Shown: positions 23,075-32,646 of the stretch, one piece after another | How the letters are laid out: the number at the start of each line of letters is the position of its first letter | Position numbering within the stretch: the first letter of the stretch is position 1 | Origin: an uncultured Clostridia bacterium | Lineage (GTDB): Bacteria > Bacillota > Clostridia > Saccharofermentanales > Saccharofermentanaceae | Direction: 5' to 3' | NCBI GenBank assembly: GCA_947303255.1 | Contig: CAMYXL010000005.1 | Span: 1 to 64,000, forward strand | Length of the DNA: 64,000 nucleotides | Translations under genes and position numbers: made by a program | The notes under the pieces: generated by a model | What the model saw: the letters and a program-made list of their open reading frames with translations, nothing else | Database searches by the model: none | What the model was told of the DNA's origin: nothing

Positions 23075-24702
23075 CCCAGAGCGTTCAGTATCTCCTGATA
23101 TTCAGCAGGCAGATCGAGCTCAGGCTTATCTTTGATCTTATAAGCAAGTGATGAAGTACCGTCTTTAACTTCCTGAAGTTTTTGCGGTACTTCTTTTATC
23201 TTGTTGATACATACCTGAGCACTGTCATAGTTCTCAGCATCGATATAAAGATTAGCGCTATATGTGAGCATGTCGATATAGTCCTCGTACTCAACGAGGC
23301 TGTACTTGTTTCTCTCGATAGCCTTGGTCTTGTTCTCAATCATGGCTGGGATATCACCCTCAGAGAAGCTTGCTCTCGCCTTAGCGGAATATGCGATGGA
23401 AATGCTGTCATCATACTTGATGATCTTATCAGCGATATCTTTCATCTCCTCTGCACTGTCAGCCTCCGAGAGAAGTGCCACATAAGACTTGGTGTAAGCC
23501 GGATATACCTTAACGGCAAGATCATCCTGCTTGATAAATGACAGGAAGTTCGGGATAGCAAAATAAAGGCTCAGAAGTCCTGCCACAGAAGTTGCCACGA
23601 TAAAGCTCGTTCTTCCCTTAACAGGCTCTCCCTTTGTTTCCTCATCGAAAATGAGCGCCAGGAAGATAAGATCCATAGCCACAAACTGCATATCAAAGTC
23701 AAAGAGCAGATGAAGGACCATAAGGATTACCACGATCTTTCTCTTCATATCGATCTTGATAAAATTCTTGACTACCGCAATACCGAAAAGGATCGTCGGG
23801 AGCCAGCCCACATCGATAAGAATCTGCAAAAGATCGTTGTGAACATGATTAACGCTATAGACACCTGTCTGGAAAGTTCCCTGGGAATAGTAATAACCCA
23901 TGTAGCCCAATCCGAGAGGGTGCTTTATTATCTGCGGAAGAACATCCTTAAAGTAGAGGAATCTTCCGATAAATGTACTGGATGTAAATGAAGTTGTAAG
24001 GAATCTTCCGATGCTGTCCTTGTTGCCTGTGGCAAGAACATAAACAACTGATCCGAGAACCGTTACAACAACTGCTGCAGCGAGGATGAGCTTAAGCTTC
24101 TTACCTTTGATCGTTATTATCCTGTAGCAAAGGAACATCATGAGAAGAACAAATACCGTACGGCTTCCCGAAAGGACAATACCTGCAAGAAGGATCGGTG
24201 CATATACATAATCCAGTTTCTCCAATTTTTCCTTAAGAAGAAGCAGGCCTAGTGCTACCAAGAGGAAAAGCGCGAACGTATTCGGATACTGGAAAAATCC
24301 TGCAAGTCTCTTGCTTACGAGGAAATAGCCCTCCGCCGGAATGACAAGTCCGAGGATAAATGAAAGAACTGTCATAACTGAACCTGAAAGCGGAAGATAC
24401 TTAAACGGATCTTTTACCTCAGGGCTGTTCTTCAAAAGAATGAGGAACAACGGAAGCGGCAGGAACTTAACGAATCCCAAGACCGTCATACCCTTATCAA
24501 CTGCCCATAGCGGGCTTACCAGAAATGCCAAAGGCAAGATCACGCTTGCTGCAAACAATATGTCGAAAGGACATTTGAAGTCCTTGTTATTCTTAGCTTT
24601 TAATGCGATCAGGACTATAAGCACAACGGAAAGCAATCCTGCGGTCCACTCGTGAAATACGCCTAAAGCGAAAGGTAATATTGAAATCAGTATTTCGATC
24701 AT
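23071..24702 (-). CDS. O-antigen ligase/polymerase-like membrane protein (Wzy_C)
   Basis: The 543-aa protein has about 11 membrane helices. The Wzy_C/WaaL-type loop is NHVHNDLLQILIDVGWLP, where the HxxD/HN region is the family signature. A C-terminal helical stretch of about 130 residues resembles TPR repeats. Family members polymerise or ligate lipid-linked glycans at the outer membrane-leaflet face. In a Gram-positive this suggests exopolysaccharide or cell-wall glycan assembly, or protein glycosylation. It stands alone, apart from the glycosyltransferase clusters at 29-32 and 48-55 kb. Confidence 0.85.
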   Translation of the reverse strand: MIEILISILPFALGVFHEWTAGLLSVVLIVLIALKAKNNKDFKCPFDILFAASVILPLAFLVSPLWAVDKGMTVLGFVKFLPLPLFLILLKNSPEVKDPFKYLPLSGSVMTVLSFILGLVIPAEGYFLVSKRLAGFFQYPNTFALFLLVALGLLLLKEKLEKLDYVYAPILLAGIVLSGSRTVFVLLMMFLCYRIITIKGKKLKLILAAAVVVTVLGSVVYVLATGNKDSIGRFLTTSFTSSTFIGRFLYFKDVLPQIIKHPLGLGYMGYYYSQGTFQTGVYSVNHVHNDLLQILIDVGWLPTILFGIAVVKNFIKIDMKRKIVVILMVLHLLFDFDMQFVAMDLIFLALIFDEETKGEPVKGRTSFIVATSVAGLLSLYFAIPNFLSFIKQDDLAVKVYPAYTKSYVALLSEADSAEEMKDIADKIIKYDDSISIAYSAKARASFSEGDIPAMIENKTKAIERNKYSLVEYEDYIDMLTYSANLYIDAENYDSAQVCINKIKEVPQKLQEVKDGTSSLAYKIKDKPELDLPAEYQEILNALG

Positions 24703-24785
24703 CGGAATCTGTTATTCTCCTTATTTTCTTGCTTCTATATTTTACAGAACCAAGACTTATTGTAAATCCGTGCTCAATAATAAAC

Positions 24786-24812
24786 AAGAGCCACGGTATC
24801 CCGTGGCTCTCG
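24786..24812 (-). terminator. Terminator of the LRR/DUF4214 gene
   Basis: GAGCCACGG (24788-24796) pairs with CCGTGGCTC (24801-24809). On the minus strand the hairpin is followed by TTGTTTATTA. Confidence 0.8.
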
Positions 24813-24833
24813 TCATTGATCATTTAAGATCGG

Positions 24834-27557
24834 TTATCCTCTGTCTATCGCGTAATCCTTACAGATCTGAGTGAACTCAGGAGACTTAACGAACTCATTG
24901 AAGACTTCTTCTTTTGTCATTCCGTTCTTCATGTTGTTAAGCCAGAAGTTCATTCCGTCATCGTCAGGTTCACGTCCCATAAATGTTCTGTACATTCTCG
25001 TTAGAAGTTCTTTGTTATCAAAGTTGTGATCATTGAACTCCTTACTGAAGAAGAACTCGTGAGCTGCCTGCTTACCTGTAAGTTCGAGATTGGTGAGACC
25101 CAATGCCCAGAACATGAGGCCCTCTTCTTCTGCATCTCTTCCGAGGCACTTCGTATAAAGTCTCTCGGCAAAGTCCTTGGCGTTCTTTGAAGGCTCTGTT
25201 GCCTTAGCCCTTGTAGCACCGGACTTAACTCCGAAGGAAGCACAGACATTGCACCACTCTGTCGAATTGATGAAGCAATCGACTACCGTGTCGCGGCCTT
25301 GTGTCTTAAGGCTGTTCATCCAGAAGTTGAAGCCATCCGGATCAGCCGCTGCATCTCTGTCGAAGAATGTCTTATAAAGAACTTTCAGGAATTCCTCGTC
25401 ACTTAGTTTTCGGTCTTTGAATTCTTTACTCAAGAGGAACTCGTTGGCACACTGAGCACCGTTAAGGTCTCCGTTACCTACATGCTCACACCAGAAGGCT
25501 TTTCCTTCAGGCTCAGAAGCTCGTCCAAGAGCAACAGTATAAAGTCTTTCAACAAATGCTTCAAAGCCTTCCTCTGTAGATGTAGGAGTTGCTGTTGGCT
25601 TGTCTGTCGGTTTATCAGTTGGTTTGTCAGTCGGCTTATCGGTTGGCTTATCTGTCGGAGGTGCAGTTGGTGTTGGAGTAGGCTTGGTAATTTTAAAGTC
25701 CTCATCCATTCCAGGAAGATAGATGTCACCATCCGTACAGTGAACAGTGATTACATTTTCTGAAATCAATCCTTTGAAGGTATCAAATTCCGGACCTGAT
25801 CCGATAAAGAAAGTAGCTGAGATATCAATGCTGTTCCACTGAGCCTTTGTTCCGTCATAGTAAATATCTGTAAAGTTCTCGTTATCCATGAAAGCATCAT
25901 ATCGGATCTTCTTAACAGAAGAAGGAATATCGATCTGCTTGAGAGAAGAACAATCTGAGAACGCACCGTATTCGATACTGGTTACGGAATTAGGGATCGT
26001 AACGTTTTCGAGTTTCGAATTTAAGGACAAAATCGATGAAGGGATCTTTTCAATTCCATTCTCAAAAACAGCTGTCTTAAGTCCGGATGAATCCTTTACG
26101 ATAGCATACGCCATTTTTCCGAAATCTTTGTCGATGGTAATCTTGTTTTCGGAGAAGCTTCCGTAAACTTCCATGCACATACCGTTCTTATCCATTCCGA
26201 CTTCAGGAAGAACATTATCCTCCCAGCTTTTCAGAACAAAGATATGGGATTTCTCGGAAGCATTGTAGACTAATTCCAGAGCATCGGCATTTGGTACCAC
26301 TACCCTCTGTCCTATATTCTTTCCGAAATAGATTTTCTTGAGATTACTGAATTCAGGAAGTTCCAAGTCTGTATATACTGTTGTATCGCTGTCAAAGAAT
26401 ATCTGTTCTGTCTTATCGATTACGTCACTATAGACAAAAGGGGTTTTATTTTCATAACTTGAGCTCATAACGAATTTGATGTAGAGAACCCTTTCCGGAT
26501 AGTACTCCCACTCATAACCGCCGATACCCGATTCAGCATAACCCTTGTACATAGGAGTACCTGAAGGCTTAATAAATTCACCCATATCATCAGCAAGAAT
26601 ACACGGGTTAGGTTTCAAGATAGTGGTTGAACCGTCTTTGAAGTGCAAAGTTACATCATCTCTGAGTATTAAACCTTTGTGATAAACGATACCGCTTTTT
26701 GAAATGAATTGTGTCTCTATCTTATTCCATTGTTCCTGAGTACCGTCAAATCTTATGTCCTTAAGATTAGTATCTCCCAGGAAAGCATCCGGCTTTATCA
26801 TCTTAACAGTGGAAGGAATCTTGATTTCCTGAAGAGAAGTACAGTTCGCAAAAGCATAGTACTCGATAGCTGTTATGGTAGCAGAACCGGAGTATTCGAC
26901 CTCCATCAGATTAGGACTCATGCTAAATGCAGAAACAGGTAAGGTCTTAAGACCGGATGGGATCGTTGCTTTACCTGCTCCTTGACCGTGCCATACGTAT
27001 CCGCCGAAAGAATCAGCATCGACCGGATAATTGATCGCCATGGCATCTCCATTTTCAATCGAGACATAGCAACCGGATTTATAATCGTCACCATTTATGA
27101 TCGGAGCTGTATTACCCTTATAATTCGAAAAACAAAGCGATACCACTTTAGCAGACAAATTGACTGGTGTACTCGGTTTAAGATTATTTATTATCACTCC
27201 TGAATAAGTTCCGCTTCCGGTCAACTCTATTGCCTTGAGAGACTTAAATTCCGGAAGGTTAAGAACCGACGAATCTTTATCAGAATTGACAGTAATGAAT
27301 TGAGCCTCATCACAAATATCAACAACAGTCTCGTTCTCGTAATCCTGAATCAAAACATTATCAGGACATGATTCGAAAGATATATACAATTCACAATTGT
27401 CCACATCGTATATCCAATAATATGATGTGCCTGTTCCAAGGCCGTTGTGATAGCCTTCTCGAGTAGAACCCTCTCCACCCGCATAAACAAAACCAAACAG
27501 TGAGAAAACCATCGTCAGAGCGATGAGAAAACTTAAACATCGTTGTGATCTAGTCAT
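24834..27557 (-). CDS. Secreted leucine-rich-repeat protein with DUF4214 tail
   Basis: The 907-aa protein has a signal peptide (about 1-27). Two regions of BspA-type leucine-rich repeats follow (LKEIKIPSTVKMIKPDAF and LKQIDIPSSVKKIRYDAF units), each ending in a YDGT-AQWN-I module. A Pro-Thr-Asp-Lys repeat linker (about 640-665) leads into two DUF4214 domains made of F-ERLY--LGR...F units. LRR parts usually mediate binding. DUF4214 is of unknown function, and a surface-retention role is plausible. The tail is shared with the beta-helix protein at 61354. GGGGGTAT precedes the ATG. Confidence 0.88.
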   Translation of the reverse strand: MTRSQRCLSFLIALTMVFSLFGFVYAGGEGSTREGYHNGLGTGTSYYWIYDVDNCELYISFESCPDNVLIQDYENETVVDICDEAQFITVNSDKDSSVLNLPEFKSLKAIELTGSGTYSGVIINNLKPSTPVNLSAKVVSLCFSNYKGNTAPIINGDDYKSGCYVSIENGDAMAINYPVDADSFGGYVWHGQGAGKATIPSGLKTLPVSAFSMSPNLMEVEYSGSATITAIEYYAFANCTSLQEIKIPSTVKMIKPDAFLGDTNLKDIRFDGTQEQWNKIETQFISKSGIVYHKGLILRDDVTLHFKDGSTTILKPNPCILADDMGEFIKPSGTPMYKGYAESGIGGYEWEYYPERVLYIKFVMSSSYENKTPFVYSDVIDKTEQIFFDSDTTVYTDLELPEFSNLKKIYFGKNIGQRVVVPNADALELVYNASEKSHIFVLKSWEDNVLPEVGMDKNGMCMEVYGSFSENKITIDKDFGKMAYAIVKDSSGLKTAVFENGIEKIPSSILSLNSKLENVTIPNSVTSIEYGAFSDCSSLKQIDIPSSVKKIRYDAFMDNENFTDIYYDGTKAQWNSIDISATFFIGSGPEFDTFKGLISENVITVHCTDGDIYLPGMDEDFKITKPTPTPTAPPTDKPTDKPTDKPTDKPTDKPTATPTSTEEGFEAFVERLYTVALGRASEPEGKAFWCEHVGNGDLNGAQCANEFLLSKEFKDRKLSDEEFLKVLYKTFFDRDAAADPDGFNFWMNSLKTQGRDTVVDCFINSTEWCNVCASFGVKSGATRAKATEPSKNAKDFAERLYTKCLGRDAEEEGLMFWALGLTNLELTGKQAAHEFFFSKEFNDHNFDNKELLTRMYRTFMGREPDDDGMNFWLNNMKNGMTKEEVFNEFVKSPEFTQICKDYAIDRG

Positions 27558-27684
27558 AATATACCCCCGAATTGAAAACTGAATTCAGTCAGAACTCTTT
27601 TATAATTTTAAAATGATTTATGTCGATAATCAACCAAAAATACTATGGATATGATATTAGTCTGAATATATCTTTTTTGTCGCA

Positions 27685-27720
27685 GAAAAAAACGGACTGC
27701 CCATCAGGACAGTCCGTTAT
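27685..27720 (-). terminator. Terminator of the DUF4230 gene pair
   Basis: AACGGACTG (27691-27699) pairs with CAGTCCGTT (27710-27718). On the minus strand it is followed by a run of seven T. A near copy of the palindrome (TTTTCGAGAA, 27730-27739) lies between the stop codon and this hairpin. Confidence 0.88.
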
Positions 27721-27742
27721 TGGTCAATGTTTTCGAGAAATA

Positions 27743-28519
27743 TCAGGATCCGATGTCGCCTTTTTCGGAAGGGTCACGGAAGACGATGATGTACTGCTTT
27801 CCGGAGTACTCGTTGATCTTCTCGATGTAGTCCTTGATGAGGACCTTGGCTCTCTCTTTGGCGTTACTCAAAAGCATCGTGTCGCCCTCGACCTGGAGCT
27901 GCAGATCTACGAGGGATGCATCTACGGCAAGAGTAATGTCGGCAGCTGTTATGTCATTGCTGTTGATCTTGCCGTCCAAGTCCTGGATGACGGAATCCTT
28001 GTTGTAGGAATCAGGAACGATCGAGACTTTCTCGAGGACCGTCGCATCCGGAATGAATACGTAGATCATGTTGTCAACTACTTCGATCGATACCTGACTT
28101 GCGTCAACGCCGAGAGTAGCAACTGCACTGTACTCTACCCAGAACACTCTGTCCTTCTCACCTATGTGAGCGATTCCTGTTCCGCCTGTCTTCTGAGCCT
28201 TGGCTACGTTGTTGAAGTAGCACTCGAGAGTAGCAAGCTGGCAAATGTTCTTTATGCTCAATTCTTCCGGCTCAAGATCAGCGATCTGTTCACCGAGAAG
28301 TTCTTCAACGTCCTCTGTGTCTTCTGAGTCACCGTCGCTTCCACCACTTCCGCCGCCTCCGCCGGAATTGCCGGAACGGTCACCGCCGCGGCCTTCTTTT
28401 GTCTCTGAAACACCGCTGTTCTTATCTTTACCTGATGTCTTGGATTTTTCCTTCTTACAGGATGTGGCACAGGTGAGGAGCATGACGACACAAAGTAAGA
28501 TGCTGACTAATTTTTTCAT
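27743..28519 (-). CDS. DUF4230-like lipoprotein
   Basis: The 258-aa protein has a lipoprotein signal (LLTCATSC), a Gly/Ser/Asp-rich flexible linker (about 30-70), and a C-terminal domain resembling DUF4230 (LSIKNICQLATLECYFNNVAK...AKVLIKDYI). It overlaps the upstream DUF4230-like gene by one base (TGATG), and its GAGGAGG site lies in that gene. Tandem pairs suggest two subunits or topological variants of one complex. Function unknown. Confidence 0.82.
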   Translation of the reverse strand: MKKLVSILLCVVMLLTCATSCKKEKSKTSGKDKNSGVSETKEGRGGDRSGNSGGGGGSGGSDGDSEDTEDVEELLGEQIADLEPEELSIKNICQLATLECYFNNVAKAQKTGGTGIAHIGEKDRVFWVEYSAVATLGVDASQVSIEVVDNMIYVFIPDATVLEKVSIVPDSYNKDSVIQDLDGKINSNDITAADITLAVDASLVDLQLQVEGDTMLLSNAKERAKVLIKDYIEKINEYSGKQYIIVFRDPSEKGDIGS

Positions 28520-29235
28520 CAGTTCACCTCCTCATCCCATTCGATAGCGACTGTATAGTCTTTACCGAACATCTGATGAACGATCGGCTCAGTGAGAGCA
28601 CGAAGCTCGTTCTCGGTATTTTCCTTGGCGAGTTCCATCATGTATGTGGACTTCTCGCTCTTCTTCTTAAGATCTGAGATCGCAAGTTTGTAAGCGATGG
28701 AAGGTACGTCACTGTTGCTCTGATAATCTTCATCAAGGAAGATGTATTCGAGTGTACCTGCATCAACTTTGTAAGTTGTTTCTATCTGAGGAATGAACAG
28801 GAAGACGATCTTACCCTTCTCGTCTTCAAGGACCTCAATGTTTTCCGGGTTGACACTGAATGTGACAGTTCCGTCGTAAGCCGTATAGAAAACGATCCTC
28901 TTGTCATTGCCGACGCTGTACGGACAAGTGGAGTTATATGTGTAAGAGAATGTCTGAAGCTTGTTGATGTCAATGACATCCTTAAGCGTGATATAACTCT
29001 CGGAAGAGACCTCTCCTTCAGATCCGAAGACGACCTCATCTGCAACGTCCTCAACGACACGTACTGCCTGCTTGACGTTCTTCTCGATGTTGCTCTTCTT
29101 CTCTTCTTTGTGGGTCAGCTTATATCCGATAACAATGGCGATGATAGCAACGGCACCAATGCCCATACCGATGAGCAACAGTTTGATGCCTGCGAGCTTG
29201 TCTTGATATTCAGCATATCTGGCGTATTTCTTCAT
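28519..29235 (-). CDS. DUF4230-like membrane-anchored protein
   Basis: The 238-aa protein has one N-terminal membrane helix (about 18-40) and a soluble domain similar to that of the downstream lipoprotein (LKDVIDINKLQTFSYTYNSTC...VAIEWDEE). That fits DUF4230. GTGAGGGAAG precedes the ATG. It is co-transcribed with the next gene and shares its terminator. Function unknown; the paired anchoring modes imply an external location. Confidence 0.8.
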   Translation of the reverse strand: MKKYARYAEYQDKLAGIKLLLIGMGIGAVAIIAIVIGYKLTHKEEKKSNIEKNVKQAVRVVEDVADEVVFGSEGEVSSESYITLKDVIDINKLQTFSYTYNSTCPYSVGNDKRIVFYTAYDGTVTFSVNPENIEVLEDEKGKIVFLFIPQIETTYKVDAGTLEYIFLDEDYQSNSDVPSIAYKLAISDLKKKSEKSTYMMELAKENTENELRALTEPIVHQMFGKDYTVAIEWDEEVN

Positions 29236-29316
29236 TCTTCCCTCACTTACTTCTTAAAATGCCTATCCTCATTTTGATTATATAATGATTGGCTCAAACG
29301 TTCAAATAAATGTACG

Positions 29317-30432
29317 TCAGATATTTGAGAGAAGATTGTGTAATTTGACTATAACGTCGTCCTCGTTGAACTCGGCCATAACACGCTCTCTGGCGTTGAT
29401 ACCGTAGGTTTTTCGAGCAGAAGGATCATCAACGAGACTTTGGATCGCAGCCTTAAGCTCATCAGAATCACCAGGCTTAACTGTGATTCCGGTCTGACCG
29501 TTTAAGCTGACATAAGGAACACCTGACGGAAGATCGGTGTTAATGACAGGCTTGCCGTAGACCATTGCCTCGATCTGGACAATACCGAAAGCTTCGCTTC
29601 GCTGAACGGAAGGAAGCACGAAAATATCACAATCCGAAAAAGCGGACTTAAGATCTTCATCGGACAAAAAGCCCAAGAAATGAACGCGGGACTCCATGCC
29701 GTTATCCCTGACGTAAGCTTTGAGTTCTTCCTCTTTGTCGCCTGAACCTGAGATGAAAAGTTCGGCACCTCTCACATCCTTCATGGCTTTGAGAAGAACA
29801 TCGACACCCTTGTAGTAGACGAGACGGCCGCTGAAGAAAACCTTCACGGAATCAGGACTGTTGAGCTTTCCGGTAAGGATCGGCTTAACAGGTGCGTTAT
29901 CATATTCGTCAACACTCAGACCATACGGGATAACGACGCACTTATCACGGTGCTTCGGAAGGTATGCCGAGCCGTTGATGTGACCTTCGGTCGCAACGAT
30001 TATCCTGTCGGCACGCTTTAGAAGATAGTTCATGAACGGCTTATAGAAAAACAGCAGTTTCTTCTGCTTAACAACGTCGCTGTGCCATGCAACAACGACT
30101 TTGCCCTTATAGCCTGAGAGCATGAGTGCGGCATCGCCCAACGGGAACGGAGTGTGGATCTCCACCACGTCAGATTCCTTCGCCATCTTTCTGAACTTAC
30201 GGATGAAATCAAATGAGAGCGGACATGAAAAGTATGTACCCATACTGTTGGCACGTGTGACATTCACGCCGTTTATTTCTTCAACACAGCCCTTACCCTT
30301 GCCGTCTCTGCAGACGAGAACCTTTACGTCGTTTCCGGGTATCTTCGAGAGACCCTCGGAATATTGCTTAACGAGGCTCTCGATTCCGCCTATGTGCGGG
30401 TAGTAAAGCTTGTTGACTTCAAGGATCTTCAT
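29317..30432 (-). CDS. GT4-family glycosyltransferase
   Basis: The 371-aa GT-B retaining glycosyltransferase has the N-terminal glycine motif YYPHIGGIESLV, and the C-terminal donor-site motif SEAFGIVQIEAMVYGKPVI (EX7E type). Length is usual for GT4. It overlaps the upstream GT4 gene by 4 bp (ATGA). It is the third gene of a leftward operon (esterase, GT4, GT4) for synthesis of a surface glycan; acceptor and sugar are unknown. Confidence 0.9.
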   Translation of the reverse strand: MKILEVNKLYYPHIGGIESLVKQYSEGLSKIPGNDVKVLVCRDGKGKGCVEEINGVNVTRANSMGTYFSCPLSFDFIRKFRKMAKESDVVEIHTPFPLGDAALMLSGYKGKVVVAWHSDVVKQKKLLFFYKPFMNYLLKRADRIIVATEGHINGSAYLPKHRDKCVVIPYGLSVDEYDNAPVKPILTGKLNSPDSVKVFFSGRLVYYKGVDVLLKAMKDVRGAELFISGSGDKEEELKAYVRDNGMESRVHFLGFLSDEDLKSAFSDCDIFVLPSVQRSEAFGIVQIEAMVYGKPVINTDLPSGVPYVSLNGQTGITVKPGDSDELKAAIQSLVDDPSARKTYGINARERVMAEFNEDDVIVKLHNLLSNI

Positions 30433-31583
30433 AGAAGTTCCTCATATGCTTTGTAAAGGAGCTTCGCGGAGTTCTCCCATGTGAACATCTTGGCGCGCTC
30501 AATACCTTCGACCTTGAGTCGCTCGCGTAATGATCCATCTTCGAAGAGTTTCTTAAGTCCGTCAGCGATACTGTCAGTTGAATCTGCCTTGACGATAACG
30601 GCAGAGTCTCCCGTGACCTCAGGAAGAGATGCAGCGTCAGATGTAAGTACCGGAACTCCGCAGGCCATAGCTTCGAGCGGCGGCATGCCGAATCCTTCAT
30701 AGATCGAAGGGAAAGTAAACGCGAGACTTCCGCACATCAAAGGAGTGCGGTCCTCCGAATCGATATATTCGGTAAACAGAACATCTGATTCCAGATGCTT
30801 CTCGTTAACGAGTGCGAATATGCTGTCAAAGAGCCAACCTCTGCCGCCTGCGAGGACCAGTTTCGGTGCCTTCGTATCAGCAGGAAGAGATCTGATGAAC
30901 TTCTCGTATCCGAGGATCAGGTTCGTAAGATTCTTACGAGGTTCGAGTGTTCCCAGATAGAGGAAATAGTCGCCGTCGATCTTGTACTTTTTCCTGCACG
31001 CTTCGATCTTCTGCTGATCTTCGCACGGCTTGAATTCGTTAAGGTCAACGCCGCACGGAACAACACGGATCTTTGCTTCGTGCTCAGGGAAATATTTGAG
31101 TATCTCCGACTTCGAGAATTCGGAGATGGTTATGATCAGGTCGGCTCTTTTCATGGAACGCTTGAGTCCCAGGTTGAGCATGTATTTTGTTCTCGCCCTC
31201 ATTGTCTCAGGGTAAGCCTTGTAGACCATGTCGTAGACGGTAACTACTTTCTTACCTTTGACGAACGGCGGAACGATGTAGTTGAAAAAGTGAGTGATGT
31301 CGCAGTCCTTACCGAAGAACATGGAATAGGACAACGGGAAGAACGTCGTGAATGCACGGTAGAACATTCCGGAGAACGGATGTGCGCGGACTTCGATCCT
31401 GTCGCCTGCAAAGCGCTTGATCCTCTCGGCCTTCTCTGCCGCGGTCTTGCCTGCAAAGTAATTGTAGGTATACTCGTTTTCCGGGTGCAGATCGACAACG
31501 GCTTTGGTCTGCCCTGCCTCGCACCAGCCGATACCCGACATATTTCTTCCTACCAGAGGAACCGCGTCAAACGCAATCTTCAA
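30429..31583 (-). CDS. GT4-family glycosyltransferase
   Basis: The 384-aa GT-B enzyme has GTLEPRKNLTNLI and the donor motif PSIYEGFGMPPLEAMACGVPV, resembling mannosyl- or rhamnosyltransferases of polysaccharide clusters. The start is assigned to TTG at 31583. AAGGAG lies 8 nt upstream of it, whereas the in-frame GTG at 31592 is part of that ribosome site itself. It is coupled to the following GT4 by a 4-bp overlap. Confidence 0.88.
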   Translation of the reverse strand: MKIAFDAVPLVGRNMSGIGWCEAGQTKAVVDLHPENEYTYNYFAGKTAAEKAERIKRFAGDRIEVRAHPFSGMFYRAFTTFFPLSYSMFFGKDCDITHFFNYIVPPFVKGKKVVTVYDMVYKAYPETMRARTKYMLNLGLKRSMKRADLIITISEFSKSEILKYFPEHEAKIRVVPCGVDLNEFKPCEDQQKIEACRKKYKIDGDYFLYLGTLEPRKNLTNLILGYEKFIRSLPADTKAPKLVLAGGRGWLFDSIFALVNEKHLESDVLFTEYIDSEDRTPLMCGSLAFTFPSIYEGFGMPPLEAMACGVPVLTSDAASLPEVTGDSAVIVKADSTDSIADGLKKLFEDGSLRERLKVEGIERAKMFTWENSAKLLYKAYEELL

Positions 31584-31598
31584 GAATGTCACTCCTTA

Positions 31599-31608
31599 TT
31601 TTCGAAAA
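31599..31608. repeat. TTTTCGAAAA palindrome
   Basis: Perfect copy 7 nt past the stop codon of the esterase gene and just upstream of the ribosome site of the GT4 gene (minus strand). Confidence 0.6.
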
Positions 31609-31615
31609 CTTCGTA

Positions 31616-32521
31616 TTATTGTACCACAAGCTCTTCTATCATGCGCAAAGGCTCGTCGCTCTCAGGCCAGTCAGGATGTCCGACCGGGAAAACGTGGTAG
31701 AGCTTGTTGCCGTCTTCTTTTGAGACGCCGTTATAAAGCTTGACGTTGAGGTTATTTTTCGAGAGGTACTCGTACATGTACAAGGTCTCTTTGAGCATAG
31801 AGTCGAGGTCACTCGTGGTAAGAAGGATCTTAGGCGGATCTTTCTTGCACTTCTCGGAAAGGAGCGTGAGGTCCCTCGCGTAGACAGGAACCTGATTGAT
31901 CGGATCGTCCGGGAAGTATGCTTCGTCCAGAGCCTTGATGTAGTTCTGGCTGTCGCAGGTGCCCGGGCTTATCATGATGATGCCTTCGACGTTGACGCTC
32001 AGATTGTGGAAACAGTTATAGTCGTGACGGATGTCCTTGTCATTCAGGACTGCCCACACGGTGTAAGCCAAAAAGCCGCCTGCGGAATCACCCATGAGGA
32101 ACAGATCCTCGACACCATAGGTGTTCTTCAGGTGCTCGATGGCAGTTACGATCTCGGTTACTTCGTTAACAATGCTGCCGTTAGGAACGATAGTGTAGTT
32201 GACGGAAGCGACAGGAAGTCCGGTCCTTCTCGCAACGTGCATGTTGAAGCACATGTTGATCTCTTTTAATCCGTAGACGAAGCCGCCGCCGTGGATGTCC
32301 AGGATGATCCTCTTCTTGTCCATGTTCTCGAAGCTTACGCCCTTCGGGAAATAAAGGTCGAACCTGTGCTCGATCTTGCCGTCGTCCATATATGTCAGAT
32401 CCCTGATGGCGTGAACATCTTCAGGGTATTTCTCTTCTCTCATTCTGGGGATATCTGCTTCATTACATATCTTGATGAAGTTTTTGCGGGTTCTCTCGAC
32501 CACTATCCTCTTTATGCCCAT
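31616..32521 (-). CDS. HSL-type alpha/beta hydrolase (esterase)
   Basis: The 301-aa protein has the oxyanion motif HGGGFVYG, the nucleophile elbow GDSAGG, an Asp in TSDLDSM and a late His (HVFPVGHPDW). It is a hormone-sensitive-lipase-like carboxylesterase. AAGGAG precedes the ATG and TATAAT lies at 32571-32576 (minus strand). As the first gene of an operon with two glycosyltransferases it may deacetylate glycans or carbohydrate precursors (inference). Confidence 0.88.
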   Translation of the reverse strand: MGIKRIVVERTRKNFIKICNEADIPRMREEKYPEDVHAIRDLTYMDDGKIEHRFDLYFPKGVSFENMDKKRIILDIHGGGFVYGLKEINMCFNMHVARRTGLPVASVNYTIVPNGSIVNEVTEIVTAIEHLKNTYGVEDLFLMGDSAGGFLAYTVWAVLNDKDIRHDYNCFHNLSVNVEGIIMISPGTCDSQNYIKALDEAYFPDDPINQVPVYARDLTLLSEKCKKDPPKILLTTSDLDSMLKETLYMYEYLSKNNLNVKLYNGVSKEDGNKLYHVFPVGHPDWPESDEPLRMIEELVVQ

Positions 32522-32646
32522 TCGTGATACTCCTTAGGGTTTTTGTTACATTATAAATGACCGTTCGTATATTATAAACACTTAAGTCAAGCAATAGTGT
32601 ATAATGCGAGTTGTCTTAAAGACAAATCTTACCTTTGGAGTCAGTT

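Noticed and set aside
25600..25690. Tandem DNA repeat behind the Pro-Thr-Asp-Lys linker considered as a CRISPR or minisatellite
   Set aside because: The period is 12 bp, in frame, and encodes a P-T-D-K linker of the LRR protein; there are no spacers.
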